64,000 nucleotides of DNA from assembly GCA_022072405.1 (NCBI GenBank), contig JAJVHX010000007.1, forward strand, positions 62,001 to 126,000, read 5' to 3'. The position numbers were made by a program, and so were the translations under genes. The DNA comes from Phycisphaerae bacterium. GTDB taxonomy: Bacteria > Planctomycetota > Phycisphaerae > UBA1845 > CAIVHJ01. Under the pieces are notes generated by a model that saw only the letters and a program-made list of their open reading frames with translations, had not been told where the DNA came from and did not search any database. Shown here piece by piece: positions 25,479 to 34,142 of the stretch (within the stretch, counting starts at the first letter, position 1; every line of letters starts with the position of its first letter).

Positions 25479-27320
25479 TTATACTGCGCCATTATCGGGG
25501 CCGGCCTCGGCTTCGGTGGATTCTGTTTCCGTCGAAGCCGCCGCTTTGGCCGCCGCCCGATTGCGCTGCAGTATGCTGGCATCGATCATCGCGGTACCAA
25601 TATCGCTGGTACCCGACAAGCCGCCTCGGCGTTCCCGACGCTTGTCTTCATCACCATCATCGGTGTCTTCGGCAGCCCATTCCGCCCGCTTCTTGCTGAG
25701 GGCAATCTTGCGCTCGATCGCATCAACCCGTAGAATTTTGACCTGGATCTTCTCGCCAACCTTGACTTCGTTGTGGGCGTCATCCACCTTATTATCCGAC
25801 AGCTCGCTGACATGCAGCAATCCTTCGAGGTCTTTTTCCAGCTCGACGAAGACGCCGAAATTGGTGATCTTGGTGACCGTACCTTCGACGATCTGGCCGG
25901 GCAGATAATTTTCCGGAACCGCCCGTTCCCACGGGTCCTCGGTCAGTTGTTTAAGTCCCAGGGCGATCCGCTGTTTGTCCTCTTCCACTTTCAGCACGAC
26001 ACATTCGATTTCGTCGTTCTTCTTGAGCACTTCGGAAGGATGGGCGATCTTCTTGGTCCAGCTCAGATCGGAGACATGCAGCAGGCCGTCGATCCCTTCC
26101 TCGATCTCGATGAAGGCCCCGTAGTTGGTGAGGTTGCGGACCTTGCCTTTGACGCGGGTATTGGGCGGGTATTTGGCCGCCACCAATGTCCAGGGGTTGG
26201 TTTCGGTTTGCTTCAGGCCGAGGCTGATCTCTTTCTTGTCCTTGTTGATCTCCAGCACCACCACTTCGATCTCGTCGCCGACGTTGAGAATTTCCGACGG
26301 ATGGTTGATGCGACGGGTCCAGCTCATTTCGCTGATGTGTACCAGTCCCTCCACCCCTGCTTCCAGCTTCACAAAGGCTCCGTAGTTCATGATATTGACC
26401 ACTTCACCCTTGATCTTGTTGTTGACCGGATATTTATCCTCGACGCGCTGCCACGGGTCTTCATGCAGTTGCTTGAGGCCCAGGGCGATTTTTTCCTTCT
26501 GATGATCGATGCTCAACACCATCACTTCCAGCTCCTGATCGATCTTGACCAGTTCGGAAGGATGATGAATGCGATCCCAGCTCATGTCGGTGATATGCAG
26601 CAGGCCGTCGATACCGCCCAGGTCGACAAAGGCGCCGAAATCGGCCAGGTTCTTGACCATACCCTTGATCTTCTGGCCTACTTCCAGGCTCTTCAGCAAC
26701 GTTTCGCGGGCCACCTGGCGTTTTTCTTCGATCAGCTTCCGCCGTGAAACCACGATGTTGCGGCGTTCCTTGTCAATTTTCAGAATCTTGGCGGAAATCT
26801 CCTTGCCGATATATTCGCCGATATCGCTGGGCCGGCGGATATCCACCTGTGACGCGGGCAGAAAGACCGGCACACCGATGTCCACCAGCAGCCCGCCCTT
26901 GATCTTGCGCATGACCTTGCCCTTGATCTCATCTCCTTCGGCGGAGTGTTCCAGCAGTTTCTGCCAGTTGATCTGGCGATCGGCTTTGCGCTTGCTGAGC
27001 TGCACCAGGCCGCTGTCCGATTCCACCGAGTCCAGCCACACGTCCACATCGTCGCCGATGTCGATACTGCTCGGATCGGACCACTCCTCGACGGGGATGA
27101 CCCCTTCACTCTTGAGACCGACATCGACGATCACATCGTCACCGCTGCGCCCGACGATCCGGCCTTTCATGATCGTACCAGTGGCGATTTCGCCCATTTC
27201 GGTCCGCATTTTTTCAGTGATGGTGGCGCTGGTGGATTCCTGACCGAAATAACCAGCCAGTTCACGTTCGATCAAATCATCGGTAATGTTCAAATCTTCG
27301 AGGAGGTTACGATCTACCAT
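25479..27320 (-). CDS. rpsA: 30S ribosomal protein S1
   Basis: 613 residues with six S1 RNA-binding repeats. Domain openings recur as VVNIMNYGAFVKLEAGVEGL, VRNLTNYGAFIEIEEGIDGL and VTKITNFGVFVELEKDLEGL, each followed by LLHVSDLSW- or LVHISEMSW-type motifs. The N terminus (DLNITDDLIERELAGYFGQE) is a non-S1 extension, and the C terminus (RRERRGGLSGTSDIGTAMID and beyond) is disordered and acidic. S1 helps mRNAs dock on the 30S subunit, which matters where Shine-Dalgarno sequences are weak, as at several genes here. Member of an interrupted cmk-plsC-ispH-rpsA neighbourhood. Confidence 0.97.
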   Translation of the reverse strand: MVDRNLLEDLNITDDLIERELAGYFGQESTSATITEKMRTEMGEIATGTIMKGRIVGRSGDDVIVDVGLKSEGVIPVEEWSDPSSIDIGDDVDVWLDSVESDSGLVQLSKRKADRQINWQKLLEHSAEGDEIKGKVMRKIKGGLLVDIGVPVFLPASQVDIRRPSDIGEYIGKEISAKILKIDKERRNIVVSRRKLIEEKRQVARETLLKSLEVGQKIKGMVKNLADFGAFVDLGGIDGLLHITDMSWDRIHHPSELVKIDQELEVMVLSIDHQKEKIALGLKQLHEDPWQRVEDKYPVNNKIKGEVVNIMNYGAFVKLEAGVEGLVHISEMSWTRRINHPSEILNVGDEIEVVVLEINKDKKEISLGLKQTETNPWTLVAAKYPPNTRVKGKVRNLTNYGAFIEIEEGIDGLLHVSDLSWTKKIAHPSEVLKKNDEIECVVLKVEEDKQRIALGLKQLTEDPWERAVPENYLPGQIVEGTVTKITNFGVFVELEKDLEGLLHVSELSDNKVDDAHNEVKVGEKIQVKILRVDAIERKIALSKKRAEWAAEDTDDGDEDKRRERRGGLSGTSDIGTAMIDASILQRNRAAAKAAASTETESTEAEAGPDNGAV

Positions 27321-27603
27321 AAATATCCTGACTTATCTTTCTGCTCGAGCCGGGAATAACGACACCCCCGCCTGATCCCAGGCGGATTATAGTTCGCTCT
27401 CCAGTTGTACAGTTTGGGGTGTGGCGGGAATGATCGGTAGCCCACCCGTGAACTGGGGTGCCAAACGGTTAAGGGTGACCCAGGTCTCGATCGCCTGTCT
27501 GGTTCGATCGGGGTGGGGTAACACACCCGCACACGAAGCCCGTCAACCAGCCCAGACAGTATAACTCATTGAGATTTCTTTGCCTATAGCCACAACCCCT
27601 GAC
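27321..27603 (-). promoter_or_regulatory. rpsA leader/promoter region
   Basis: Upstream of rpsA, read on the minus strand. A perfect TATAAT lies at 27391-27386, about 65 nt before the start codon, with no good -35 at 17 bp. It is abutted by a 7-bp palindrome CCGCCTG-ATCC-CAGGCGG (27368-27385). Another TATACT box lies near 27560. No r-protein binding structure was recognised. Confidence 0.4.
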
Positions 27604-27693
27604 GGTACGGGTATCGTTTCACCGAGCCGCGACCGTCAGGGAGCGGTCTTCAACAGGATGTGTTTTAATTTTGATTCAAACGATGCCAGTACC
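27604..27693 (+). repeat. Family A element, forward copy
   Basis: 90 bp from GGTACGGGTATCGTTT to AAACGATGCCAGTACC, with the core GAGCCGCGACCGTCAGGGAG. The arms pair with one G.A mismatch and one G.T pair. Located between rpsA and the transporter gene. Confidence 0.85.
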
Positions 27694-27747
27694 CCCTGAC
27701 CATCGGCAGGCCTTTATCGCATGGTGATTTGTATTATTGGACATCGC

Positions 27748-28746
27748 TCAGGATATAGTTTTGGATTTGGCTGGCAGCCATTGGACCAGCATCACTCCAC
27801 CCATCACCAGCCCCGCCCCCAGCAGGATTGACAGTGTGGGCACCACCCCGCGAAACAGCCACACCAGCAGGGCGGTCCAGATCGGTTGCAGGTTACTGAA
27901 AACCGCAACCTGACTGGCTTCGAGCCGCTTGAGGGCCCAATACCAGAGGTTAAAGGCCACACCACTGGTCAGCAGGCTCATGTAGAGCAGCCCCAGCCAG
28001 CCCGGCCAGCCCGGCGACCGCCAGTCGAAATCCGCAAAGACCCACGGGGTGAGGGGTAACATTGATAACGCCCCGAAGGCGAACGACCAGGTGATGGCGG
28101 CGATCGGATCATAGCTCCGCAGCGCGTTTTTGCCGGCCAGCGTGTAACCAGCCCACGCCAGCACTGCGACACTGAGCAGCAAATCGCCCTTGAAATGGGC
28201 GAGGGAAAACTGCTGGCCTCGCGTGCGCAGCACCCAGACCACGCCCACCAACGCCAGGGCAATACCCAGCACTTTCAAACCCGTCAGCCGTTCACCCAGC
28301 CAGATTACCGCCACCACCAGCACCACCAGCGGCGTAAAGGAGAACAGCAGCGCCGCATCCAGCTCCGGAGCCAGTTGAATCCCGTAGAGAAAAAAAACCT
28401 GGTTGACCGTGACGCCGCACAGGCCCATCAGGGCAAAGAGTCGCCAGTCGCTCCGCTGCCGCAGGTGGGGTCCGGGTCGGCGGGTGAGCAGGTAGATCGG
28501 CAGCATGATCAGCAGGCTGAGCATGATCCGGCACCAGCACATCTGCAGCGTGTTGAAATGTTGGCCGGTATCCTTAGCCACCAGAAAAGTTCCCGCCGCC
28601 AACCATCCGCTGACGATTAATGCAACCCTCGGCCACACCACGAACCGCACCGGCCGAAAAGGTTCCTCGACCTCAATCCGCAGAGGGTCATTACTGGGTG
28701 ACTCCGCCATCGTCATGGAATCGGTTGTTTCTATGGAAGAATGCAT
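27748..28746 (-). CDS. DMT-superfamily (EamA) transporter
   Basis: 332-residue inner-membrane protein with ten predicted helices in two EamA halves. The first half starts at VALIVSGWLAAGTFLVAK after a 40-residue polar N terminus. The half-ending motif LAPELDAALLFSFTPLVVLV followed by GERLTGLKVLGIALALVGV is typical of the first repeat, and LEASQVAVFSNLQPIWTALL of the second. Such proteins export or import metabolites; the substrate is unknown. It separates rpsA from ispH, genes that are adjacent in many other bacteria. ATGs at 28746 and 28713 (about) are both possible starts; the longer one is shown. Confidence 0.88.
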   Translation of the reverse strand: MHSSIETTDSMTMAESPSNDPLRIEVEEPFRPVRFVVWPRVALIVSGWLAAGTFLVAKDTGQHFNTLQMCWCRIMLSLLIMLPIYLLTRRPGPHLRQRSDWRLFALMGLCGVTVNQVFFLYGIQLAPELDAALLFSFTPLVVLVVAVIWLGERLTGLKVLGIALALVGVVWVLRTRGQQFSLAHFKGDLLLSVAVLAWAGYTLAGKNALRSYDPIAAITWSFAFGALSMLPLTPWVFADFDWRSPGWPGWLGLLYMSLLTSGVAFNLWYWALKRLEASQVAVFSNLQPIWTALLVWLFRGVVPTLSILLGAGLVMGGVMLVQWLPAKSKTIS

Positions 28747-28773
28747 GAGTAATGGGTGATCGGGATGAGAGCG

Positions 28774-28902
28774 TCAGAATGAATGACGTTTATCACTGGA
28801 GCCGTGTCCGTTCCGCAGCGGTTCCAGTACGGTAAAGTGCCTGTGGGAGATAATCGTCCAATGCTCTCCGTCCGGCAGGGTGATAAAGGCCTTGCGTTTC
28901 AT
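28774..28902 (-). CDS. Possible small basic protein, 42 residues
   Basis: A short reading frame (MKRKAFITLPDGEHWTIISH...) between the transporter gene and ispH, with GGGTGG upstream of the ATG at 28902. It has a beta-strand-like middle (KAFITLPDGEHWTIIS) and a polar His/Ser/Arg-rich end. An in-frame extension to 28995 is less convincing. No family recognised; it is called only because the composition is protein-like and the spacing fits an operon with ispH. Confidence 0.3.
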   Translation of the reverse strand: MKRKAFITLPDGEHWTIISHRHFTVLEPLRNGHGSSDKRHSF

Positions 28903-29023
28903 CGGCACCACCCTTTCGCGTTGATGAATATCATCATTTTTCCCCTTGCAGAATAATCCGAAACGGCTGAAAGGGGTCGCATCGCAGCGCTGCATTGATT
29001 GATGTCGTCGTCACAGTGAACTC

Positions 29024-29893
29024 CTAGGGCGTCGCGCAATGCGCAGCAGGTTCGAGCAGACGGAGCTGTTCGACGAATTCCTGAATGATCCATTCGGGGG
29101 TGCTGGCTCCGGCGGTGACTCCGGCGATCTTCTTGCCCGTTACCATCTGCGGATTAAACTGCGACCAGCTTTCCAGGTGATAGGTCTCCATGTTCTGATC
29201 GCTGCACAAACGGGCCAGTTCGCGGGTATTGGCGGAATGCAGCCCGCCCAGCACGAACATCACTTCCACCTCGCTGCACAGGTTCACCGCGGCTTCCTGC
29301 CGCCGCACCACTTCCAGACAGAGCGTATTGATGATTTTGATTTCGGTGAAGGGCCGCTTGGCGATCGCCCCGATGATCTCGCCCACATGTTCCGGCGAAT
29401 GGGTCGTCTGGGCGACGAGACCCAGCTTCTCCCGCCGCTGCAGTTTCGTCTCAATCTCTTCAATAGAATCGAGCACGATGATGTCCGGGGCATACCCCAG
29501 CACGCCGCGCACCTCCGGATGATCCGCATCGCCGATCATCACCACCTGATACCCTTCTTCGTGCAGGTGCTTCACGGCCTGCTGGGCCTTGGTCACCAGC
29601 ACACAGGTGGCATCGACGATATTCAGGCTTTTTTCCTCGGCGCGCTCGAAAAATTGCGGCGGGGCGCCATGCGAACGGATCAGGATCGTCGCACCATCCT
29701 CAATCTGCTCAAGATCGCCTGATTGATTGAGTCCGGCGGATTCCAGCTTGCGTACCACATCGGGATTGTGGATCACCGGCCCCAGGGCGATCACCTGCCC
29801 CGGACCATGTTCGCGCACCGCTGCCTCGGCGATCTCGATCGCATCTTCCACGCCGAAACAGAACCCGCGTTTCTCCGCCAGTTTCACAATCAT
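29024..29893 (-). CDS. ispH: 4-hydroxy-3-methylbut-2-enyl diphosphate reductase
   Basis: Last step of the MEP isoprenoid pathway: reduces HMBPP to IPP and DMAPP with a [4Fe-4S] cluster. The three cluster Cys are Cys12 (GFCFGV), Cys97 (DATCVLV) and Cys192 (NTLCLEV). Substrate-binding His42 (VIHNPDVV), His75 (RSHGAPP) and His125 with Glu127 (DADHPEVRG) and the GGLHSANT loop are present. The third cluster region normally reads T-[IV]-C-x-A-T-x-x-R-Q and here reads TLCLEVVRRQ, a mild variant. 289 residues, normal length. Lies 41 bp downstream of plsC and shares its direction. Confidence 0.96.
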   Translation of the reverse strand: MIVKLAEKRGFCFGVEDAIEIAEAAVREHGPGQVIALGPVIHNPDVVRKLESAGLNQSGDLEQIEDGATILIRSHGAPPQFFERAEEKSLNIVDATCVLVTKAQQAVKHLHEEGYQVVMIGDADHPEVRGVLGYAPDIIVLDSIEEIETKLQRREKLGLVAQTTHSPEHVGEIIGAIAKRPFTEIKIINTLCLEVVRRQEAAVNLCSEVEVMFVLGGLHSANTRELARLCSDQNMETYHLESWSQFNPQMVTGKKIAGVTAGASTPEWIIQEFVEQLRLLEPAAHCATP

Positions 29894-29934
29894 CTATTAT
29901 TCTCTACCCCGGTATACCTCGGACCCTTTACCCT

Positions 29935-30594
29935 TTAATTCATATTATATACAAAGGGTTCGCGTCCGATCTCTTTTCGTAGCAGGTTTTGCTGCTCACG
30001 CACTTGAATCGTCAGTTCCCGGGCCACGGGTTCAATCTCCCGGTTTTGGAGCTGTTCGGACGAAAGGGGAGATTGAAATGTGATCCAGATTCGCCCGGGA
30101 TGGGGCCATTTCAGGCCCTTGCCCCAGACATCGTGTGTCCCCTCGATCACCACGGGAACAATCGGCACCTGCGCCCGCTGGGCAATGGCGATCGGCCCGC
30201 CTTTGAAGTCGGCGATGCGGCCATCGGCGCTGCGGGTTCCTTCCGGAAAGACCAGCACCATCTGCCCATCCTTGAGCCGCCGCAACGTTTCCTTGAGTGC
30301 CCCGACGTCGGCGCTATCGCGTTTGACTGGAAAGGCGTTGAGGTGGCGGATCATCCAGCCAAAGATCGGTTTGGTAAACAGCGTATCGCGGGCCATGAAG
30401 TGACAGGGGCGGCGCAGCGCGCAACCCACCACCATCGGATCGAGATAGCTCTGGTGATTGGCTATCAGCAGCACCCCGCCGCTCTTCGGCACCTGTTCAT
30501 GACCGAGTGTCTTTCGCCGCGTTATTAGCAGAAAAAACAACTGGCTCGCCCATTTGCCCAATTGATAAAACAGTCTGTTCCACATTTTTTTCAT
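29935..30594 (-). CDS. plsC: 1-acyl-sn-glycerol-3-phosphate acyltransferase
   Basis: Makes phosphatidic acid from lysophosphatidic acid at the inner membrane. 219 residues with the four acyltransferase blocks: NHQSYLDPMVVG (NHx4D catalytic pair), the block around GALKETLRRLKDGQ, VFPEGTRSADGRIADFKGG (substrate-binding EGTR) and IVPVVIEGTHDVW. An N-terminal hydrophobic segment (QLFFLLI) anchors it. Starts 9 bp after cmk ends, so they are one operon; cmk-plsC adjacency is conserved in many bacteria. Confidence 0.93.
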   Translation of the reverse strand: MKKMWNRLFYQLGKWASQLFFLLITRRKTLGHEQVPKSGGVLLIANHQSYLDPMVVGCALRRPCHFMARDTLFTKPIFGWMIRHLNAFPVKRDSADVGALKETLRRLKDGQMVLVFPEGTRSADGRIADFKGGPIAIAQRAQVPIVPVVIEGTHDVWGKGLKWPHPGRIWITFQSPLSSEQLQNREIEPVARELTIQVREQQNLLRKEIGREPFVYNMN

Positions 30595-30603
30595 GGTGGC
30601 AGA

Positions 30604-31290
30604 TTACGACTGGGTGGCCGGCTTCAGTATCGATCGGCGTCGTTCGATTTCCTTCAGCAGCATGTCCACCACTTCGCTGATATTCAGATGAGTGGTGTTG
30701 ATCTGGATGGCGTTTCCGGGGATGAGCAAGGGGGCCCATTGATGCTGATCGTTACCGTCGCGGGTGCGCAGGTTTTCCAGCACGGCTTCGTAGGTGGTAT
30801 CGACACCATCGGTCAGCATCTCGTGATAGCGGCGCTCAGCCCGTTTGGGCAGGTCGGCGTCGAGGAAGAACTTGGCATCGGCATCGGGAAACACCACGCT
30901 GCCCTGATCGCGCCCCTCACTGACCAGACTGCCCAGATCACGACCGATCCGCCGTTGCTGCTCCACCAGAATCTGGCGAATGGCAGGTATCCGTGAAACG
31001 TAGGGAGTGGCCTGGTTCACCTCCATGCTGCGGATGGCTTCACTGACTTCGTCACCATCCAGCAGCACGCGCGTATGGGTCGGTCCGCAGTCCAGATCAA
31101 TCTGGGCCTGGGTGGCATTGGCGATTAACTGAGTCGGATTATTAAAATCACAGCCATGACGCTGGCAGCGCAGAGCAATCGCCCGATACATAGCTCCCGT
31201 GTCAAGATAGGCAATCTGGAGACGGGCAGCCAATTTGCGCGCTACCGTACTCTTGCCTGACCCAGCTGGTCCATCTAGGGTGATGATCAT
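30604..31290 (-). CDS. cmk: Cytidylate kinase
   Basis: Phosphorylates CMP and dCMP. 228 residues from the ATG at 31290; the P-loop GPAGSGKSTVARKLA follows immediately, so the upstream ATG at 31314 is less likely. Other family blocks: LQIAYLDTGAMYRAIALRC, the CMP-binding segment with VSRIPAIRQILVEQQRRIGR, and the GRDQGSVVFPDADAKFFLDA lid with the conserved Arg-Asp pair (usually GRDIGTVVFP, here SEGRDQGSVVFP). First gene of the cmk-plsC-ispH group. Confidence 0.95.
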   Translation of the reverse strand: MIITLDGPAGSGKSTVARKLAARLQIAYLDTGAMYRAIALRCQRHGCDFNNPTQLIANATQAQIDLDCGPTHTRVLLDGDEVSEAIRSMEVNQATPYVSRIPAIRQILVEQQRRIGRDLGSLVSEGRDQGSVVFPDADAKFFLDADLPKRAERRYHEMLTDGVDTTYEAVLENLRTRDGNDQHQWAPLLIPGNAIQINTTHLNISEVVDMLLKEIERRRSILKPATQS

Positions 31291-31849
31291 TTCCGCATTA
31301 TAGGACGAAACCACTCATTCCCCAAAACCTGCTGATTATTGGTAATTTCTAATCTGTAACCACATGTAAATTAATAAGATATGAGTATAGTGGTGGTGCT
31401 TATTCCGAAGGAAATCAAATATTTTTCGTCCTCAATCAGGTTATCAGCCCCAATGACGTAAAGTATTTGTTTTCAGTTACTTTACTTTACCCAGCCGCCT
31501 GCCTATCGTCTTATGCGGGAATAAGAATCGCACTTTCACTCGCTGACCACCCCATAAATGAGAACCTGGTTTTTCCATCTGGGTTGTGATGGAGCGTAAG
31601 GCGTTCTGAACCCGAGATGGTTCCATTGGTTTGTCGCTGTAATAAGCGAAGCCGTAGTGCAGCGGAGAGGAAAGAAGCACCATTCGCCACGTCACCAACG
31701 GAACGGTTGAGTGATGGCCTCACGGGTCGCACGGGGCGATACGTAGACCTTCCCGCGATTTCATTACGGTCAGATATCGAGTCTGCTGCTTCGCTGGGGA
31801 CACCGGAGCATCGCAGGCTCTTGTGCATTGGTATTCAGAGACACTGGCG
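31291..31849. other. Intergenic region, 559 bp, no recognised gene
   Basis: Divergent spacer between cmk (minus) and the Tad operon (plus), so both promoters should be here, but no clear -35/-10 pair was found. AT-rich up to about 31490, with an inverted repeat GTAAAGTA...TACTTTAC (31458-31485). The right 350 bp is more GC-rich and open in two minus-strand frames of 73 and 105 codons, which have low-complexity, Ser/Arg-rich translations and no recognisable domain. They may be remnants. Confidence 0.5.
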
Positions 31850-32407
31850 ATGATTGAAACGGTTTATTCATCCTGGATCATGCTGGGCGCGCTGTTACCG
31901 CTGATCGTGCTGACACTGATCAGTGATGTTCAGCGGCGGAAGCTGCCCAACCGGTTGACGCTCAGTACGGCGGTGCTGGGGTTGCTGTTGCACCTGGTCT
32001 TCGGCGGGATGTCGGCGTTGGGCTGGTCGCTGGTGGGACTGCTGCTTGGATTTTTTGCCCTGCTGCCTTTTTATCTGGCGCACATGCTGGGGGCGGGCGA
32101 TCTCAAGATGTTCGGTGCATTGGGAGCCTTTCTAGGTTATCCCCTGGTCTGGTATGGATTGGCGGGGGGGGCGATTCTGGCGGGGGTGACTTCGCTGGTG
32201 ATCATGCTGATCATGAAACGCGAAGTGGCGGCGGGGCGGTGGACGCTGATGGCGGCCAAGGCTTCTTCCGCCAAAATACTCTTCAGTGATTTCGCCAGTC
32301 ACCAGTCCTTGAATCAATCGTCCCGCTCGCTGCCCTACAGCATCTATTACAGCGTGGCGGCGGTCGGGGTGTGGGTGGCCCAGGCGAGTGGTTGGCTGAA
32401 TGCATGA
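31850..32407 (+). CDS. tadV: Prepilin peptidase, TadV/CpaA type
   Basis: A24-family aspartate protease that cleaves Flp-type prepilins. 185 residues with six predicted helices and no N-terminal methylase domain, as in the CpaA subfamily. The two catalytic Asp are seen in TLISDVQRRKLPNRLT (first loop) and in the GxGD-type motif MLGAGDLKMFGALGAFLG. The ATG at 31850 is preferred over one at 31823, because the first helix (IMLGALLPLIVLTLI) follows at the right distance. First gene of the Tad operon. Confidence 0.92.
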   Translation: MIETVYSSWIMLGALLPLIVLTLISDVQRRKLPNRLTLSTAVLGLLLHLVFGGMSALGWSLVGLLLGFFALLPFYLAHMLGAGDLKMFGALGAFLGYPLVWYGLAGGAILAGVTSLVIMLIMKREVAAGRWTLMAAKASSAKILFSDFASHQSLNQSSRSLPYSIYYSVAAVGVWVAQASGWLNA

Positions 32408-32475
32408 GTGGGGTAGTGGTTCGGGGTTGGTGTTGAAATTGCAGACGGTTACTTGAGGAGAGAGGAGCAACGCTC

Positions 32476-32934
32476 ATGCAGCGACGACGGAGTTTACTTC
32501 CCTGGCGCCGGCGCAGCGGAACATCGACGGTGGAGCTGGCCATTATCGCCCCGGTGCTGTTCCTGACGTTGTTTGCCATTATCGAATTCGGTTATCTCTT
32601 TTTCTGCCGGGCCAAAGTGCAGGAAGCCGCCAGCGAAGCCTGCCGGTTGGCGATTTCTCCCGGTTTTGAAGTGGGTTCGCCGGGAGAGGCCGACATTATC
32701 GAAATGATTGAAACTATTCTGGCGCAGATCGGCGTTGACGAGGCGAGTGATTATACTTACACCCGTGATCCGGCATTCCAGAGCGATCCGCCGGAAGATG
32801 ATCCCAACGAAGTGATTACGGTCAGCGTACCGCTGTTTGGCACTCACGGAGTCGCATTACCGGGTTACGTTTTACAGATTTTCTTTCCTGCGGACGCCAC
32901 CGTATCCGGAACCGTGACGATGAGACATGGTTGA
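32476..32934 (+). CDS. tadE: TadE-like pseudopilin
   Basis: 152-residue minor pseudopilin of the Tad machinery. A basic leader (MQRRRSLLPWRRRSGTSTVE) is followed by the TadE helix beginning ELAIIAPVLFLTLFAIIEFG, including the conserved Glu at the start and the GYLFFCRAKVQEAASEACRL continuation. The C-terminal domain is beta-rich and acidic. GAGAGGAG-like ribosome site upstream. Only one TadE-type gene is seen; TadF and TadG are absent from the window. Confidence 0.9.
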   Translation: MQRRRSLLPWRRRSGTSTVELAIIAPVLFLTLFAIIEFGYLFFCRAKVQEAASEACRLAISPGFEVGSPGEADIIEMIETILAQIGVDEASDYTYTRDPAFQSDPPEDDPNEVITVSVPLFGTHGVALPGYVLQIFFPADATVSGTVTMRHG

Positions 32935-32997
32935 GAAGGTGGATAAATTGGTGGGAATGATACAGGCCTGAGAGGGAGAGAGGGGAGGTTGCCGTTT

Positions 32998-34107
32998 ATG
33001 AAGATGCGTATGGTATTGCCGCTGATGGTCGCGATCATCGCCGGGCTGGGCTTCATGGTCATCCTGCAGAACATGCTGGAGGAGAAGAACAAGCGTGGCC
33101 AGGAAAAGAAGGAAGTGGTCGTGCTGGTTTCCACCCAGGAATTGCTGCCGGCGGTGGCGATTGATGAAAAAATGATCGTGGAAAAGCGTTTTCCGGAAGA
33201 TCGGGTGCCGATCGGCGCATTTACGGATAAGCAGAAACTGCTGGGTCGCGTACCGCTGATCAAGATCAACCCCAACACGCCGGTAACCGACAATCTGCTG
33301 ACCCCGGTGGGTGTAGCCCAGGGGCCGGATTCCCAGATTCCCAAGGGCTATCGACTCTTTCCAATCACCCTGGATTCGGCCACGATTTCCTCGGGCATTA
33401 TCATGCCCGGCAGTGTGGTGGATGTCGTCGCGGAGGTGGATGTACCGACCCGCAGCGGGAAGAGCGTGAAGAAGAGCGGCACGATTCTGCAGAAGGTCAA
33501 GGTGTTCCAGCTGGGCGGGTATACGACCCGTGAAGCGCTGGAAGCGGCTCGGGCCACGACCACTTTGAAGGCGAGCGAACTGAATACGGCGTCGCTGCTG
33601 CTGACCCCCAAGGAGGTTGAGGTTGCTCATGGTCACAGCAAAGCCCGGCTGACTTTGTCACTCCGCAGCGGGATGGATGAAACCGATGTTCCACTGGAGG
33701 ATTTCCGCTCCGAACTGGCAGCAGCCGAAGAACCGGCGGGTATCCAGTTGCCAACGACGCCTCCGCCGCTGCCTACGACCAAAACGGTTGTGGAGGCCAG
33801 CAAGGCTGAACCGTTAAAACGGTTCACTACCTGGGAGATTCGCGGCACGGTGGCTGAACAGGTGACTTACGTGTTCGTCAATGGCTACTGGATGCGTGAA
33901 ACGGACATCCGTGGCGGCGGCACGGCTGCTGACTATGTCCTGCCGTCAACCACCCCGGATAGTCAGCAGGTGGCCACTCAGGTGACCACGCAACCGGCAG
34001 CAGAGGCCGGCGAAGTCGCCCAGTCGCAGCCGGAAGAGAATCAGCAGAATTCTGCCGATGAAGAAAGTGCGGCGGGCGAATCGGAGGAAGCTCCGACGGA
34101 AGGCTGA
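32998..34107 (+). CDS. cpaB: Flp pilus assembly protein CpaB/RcpC
   Basis: 369 residues: N-terminal membrane helix (MVLPLMVAIIAGLGFMVILQ), then a SAF-type beta-clip domain (VVVLVSTQELLPAVAIDEKM; RVPLIKINPNTPVTDNLLTP) and the RcpC domain (YRLFPITLDSATISSGIIMP, GSVVDVVAEVD). These proteins sit in the periplasm and are thought to gate the RcpA secretin, although no secretin gene is in this window. The C-terminal 120 residues are low-complexity Pro/Thr/Gln/Glu-rich, longer than typical. The ATG at 32998 has GGGGAGG 9 bp upstream. Confidence 0.9.
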   Translation: MKMRMVLPLMVAIIAGLGFMVILQNMLEEKNKRGQEKKEVVVLVSTQELLPAVAIDEKMIVEKRFPEDRVPIGAFTDKQKLLGRVPLIKINPNTPVTDNLLTPVGVAQGPDSQIPKGYRLFPITLDSATISSGIIMPGSVVDVVAEVDVPTRSGKSVKKSGTILQKVKVFQLGGYTTREALEAARATTTLKASELNTASLLLTPKEVEVAHGHSKARLTLSLRSGMDETDVPLEDFRSELAAAEEPAGIQLPTTPPPLPTTKTVVEASKAEPLKRFTTWEIRGTVAEQVTYVFVNGYWMRETDIRGGGTAADYVLPSTTPDSQQVATQVTTQPAAEAGEVAQSQPEENQQNSADEESAAGESEEAPTEG

Positions 34108-34142
34108 GCCTTCAACTGCGGTCCGTCTGGAAAGGACGTAAT

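Noticed and set aside
31477-31828. Two overlapping minus-strand frames (73 and 105 codons) upstream of the Tad operon
   Set aside because: Ser/Arg-rich translations with no domain, no ribosome site and no neighbour context; treated as non-coding or remnant.
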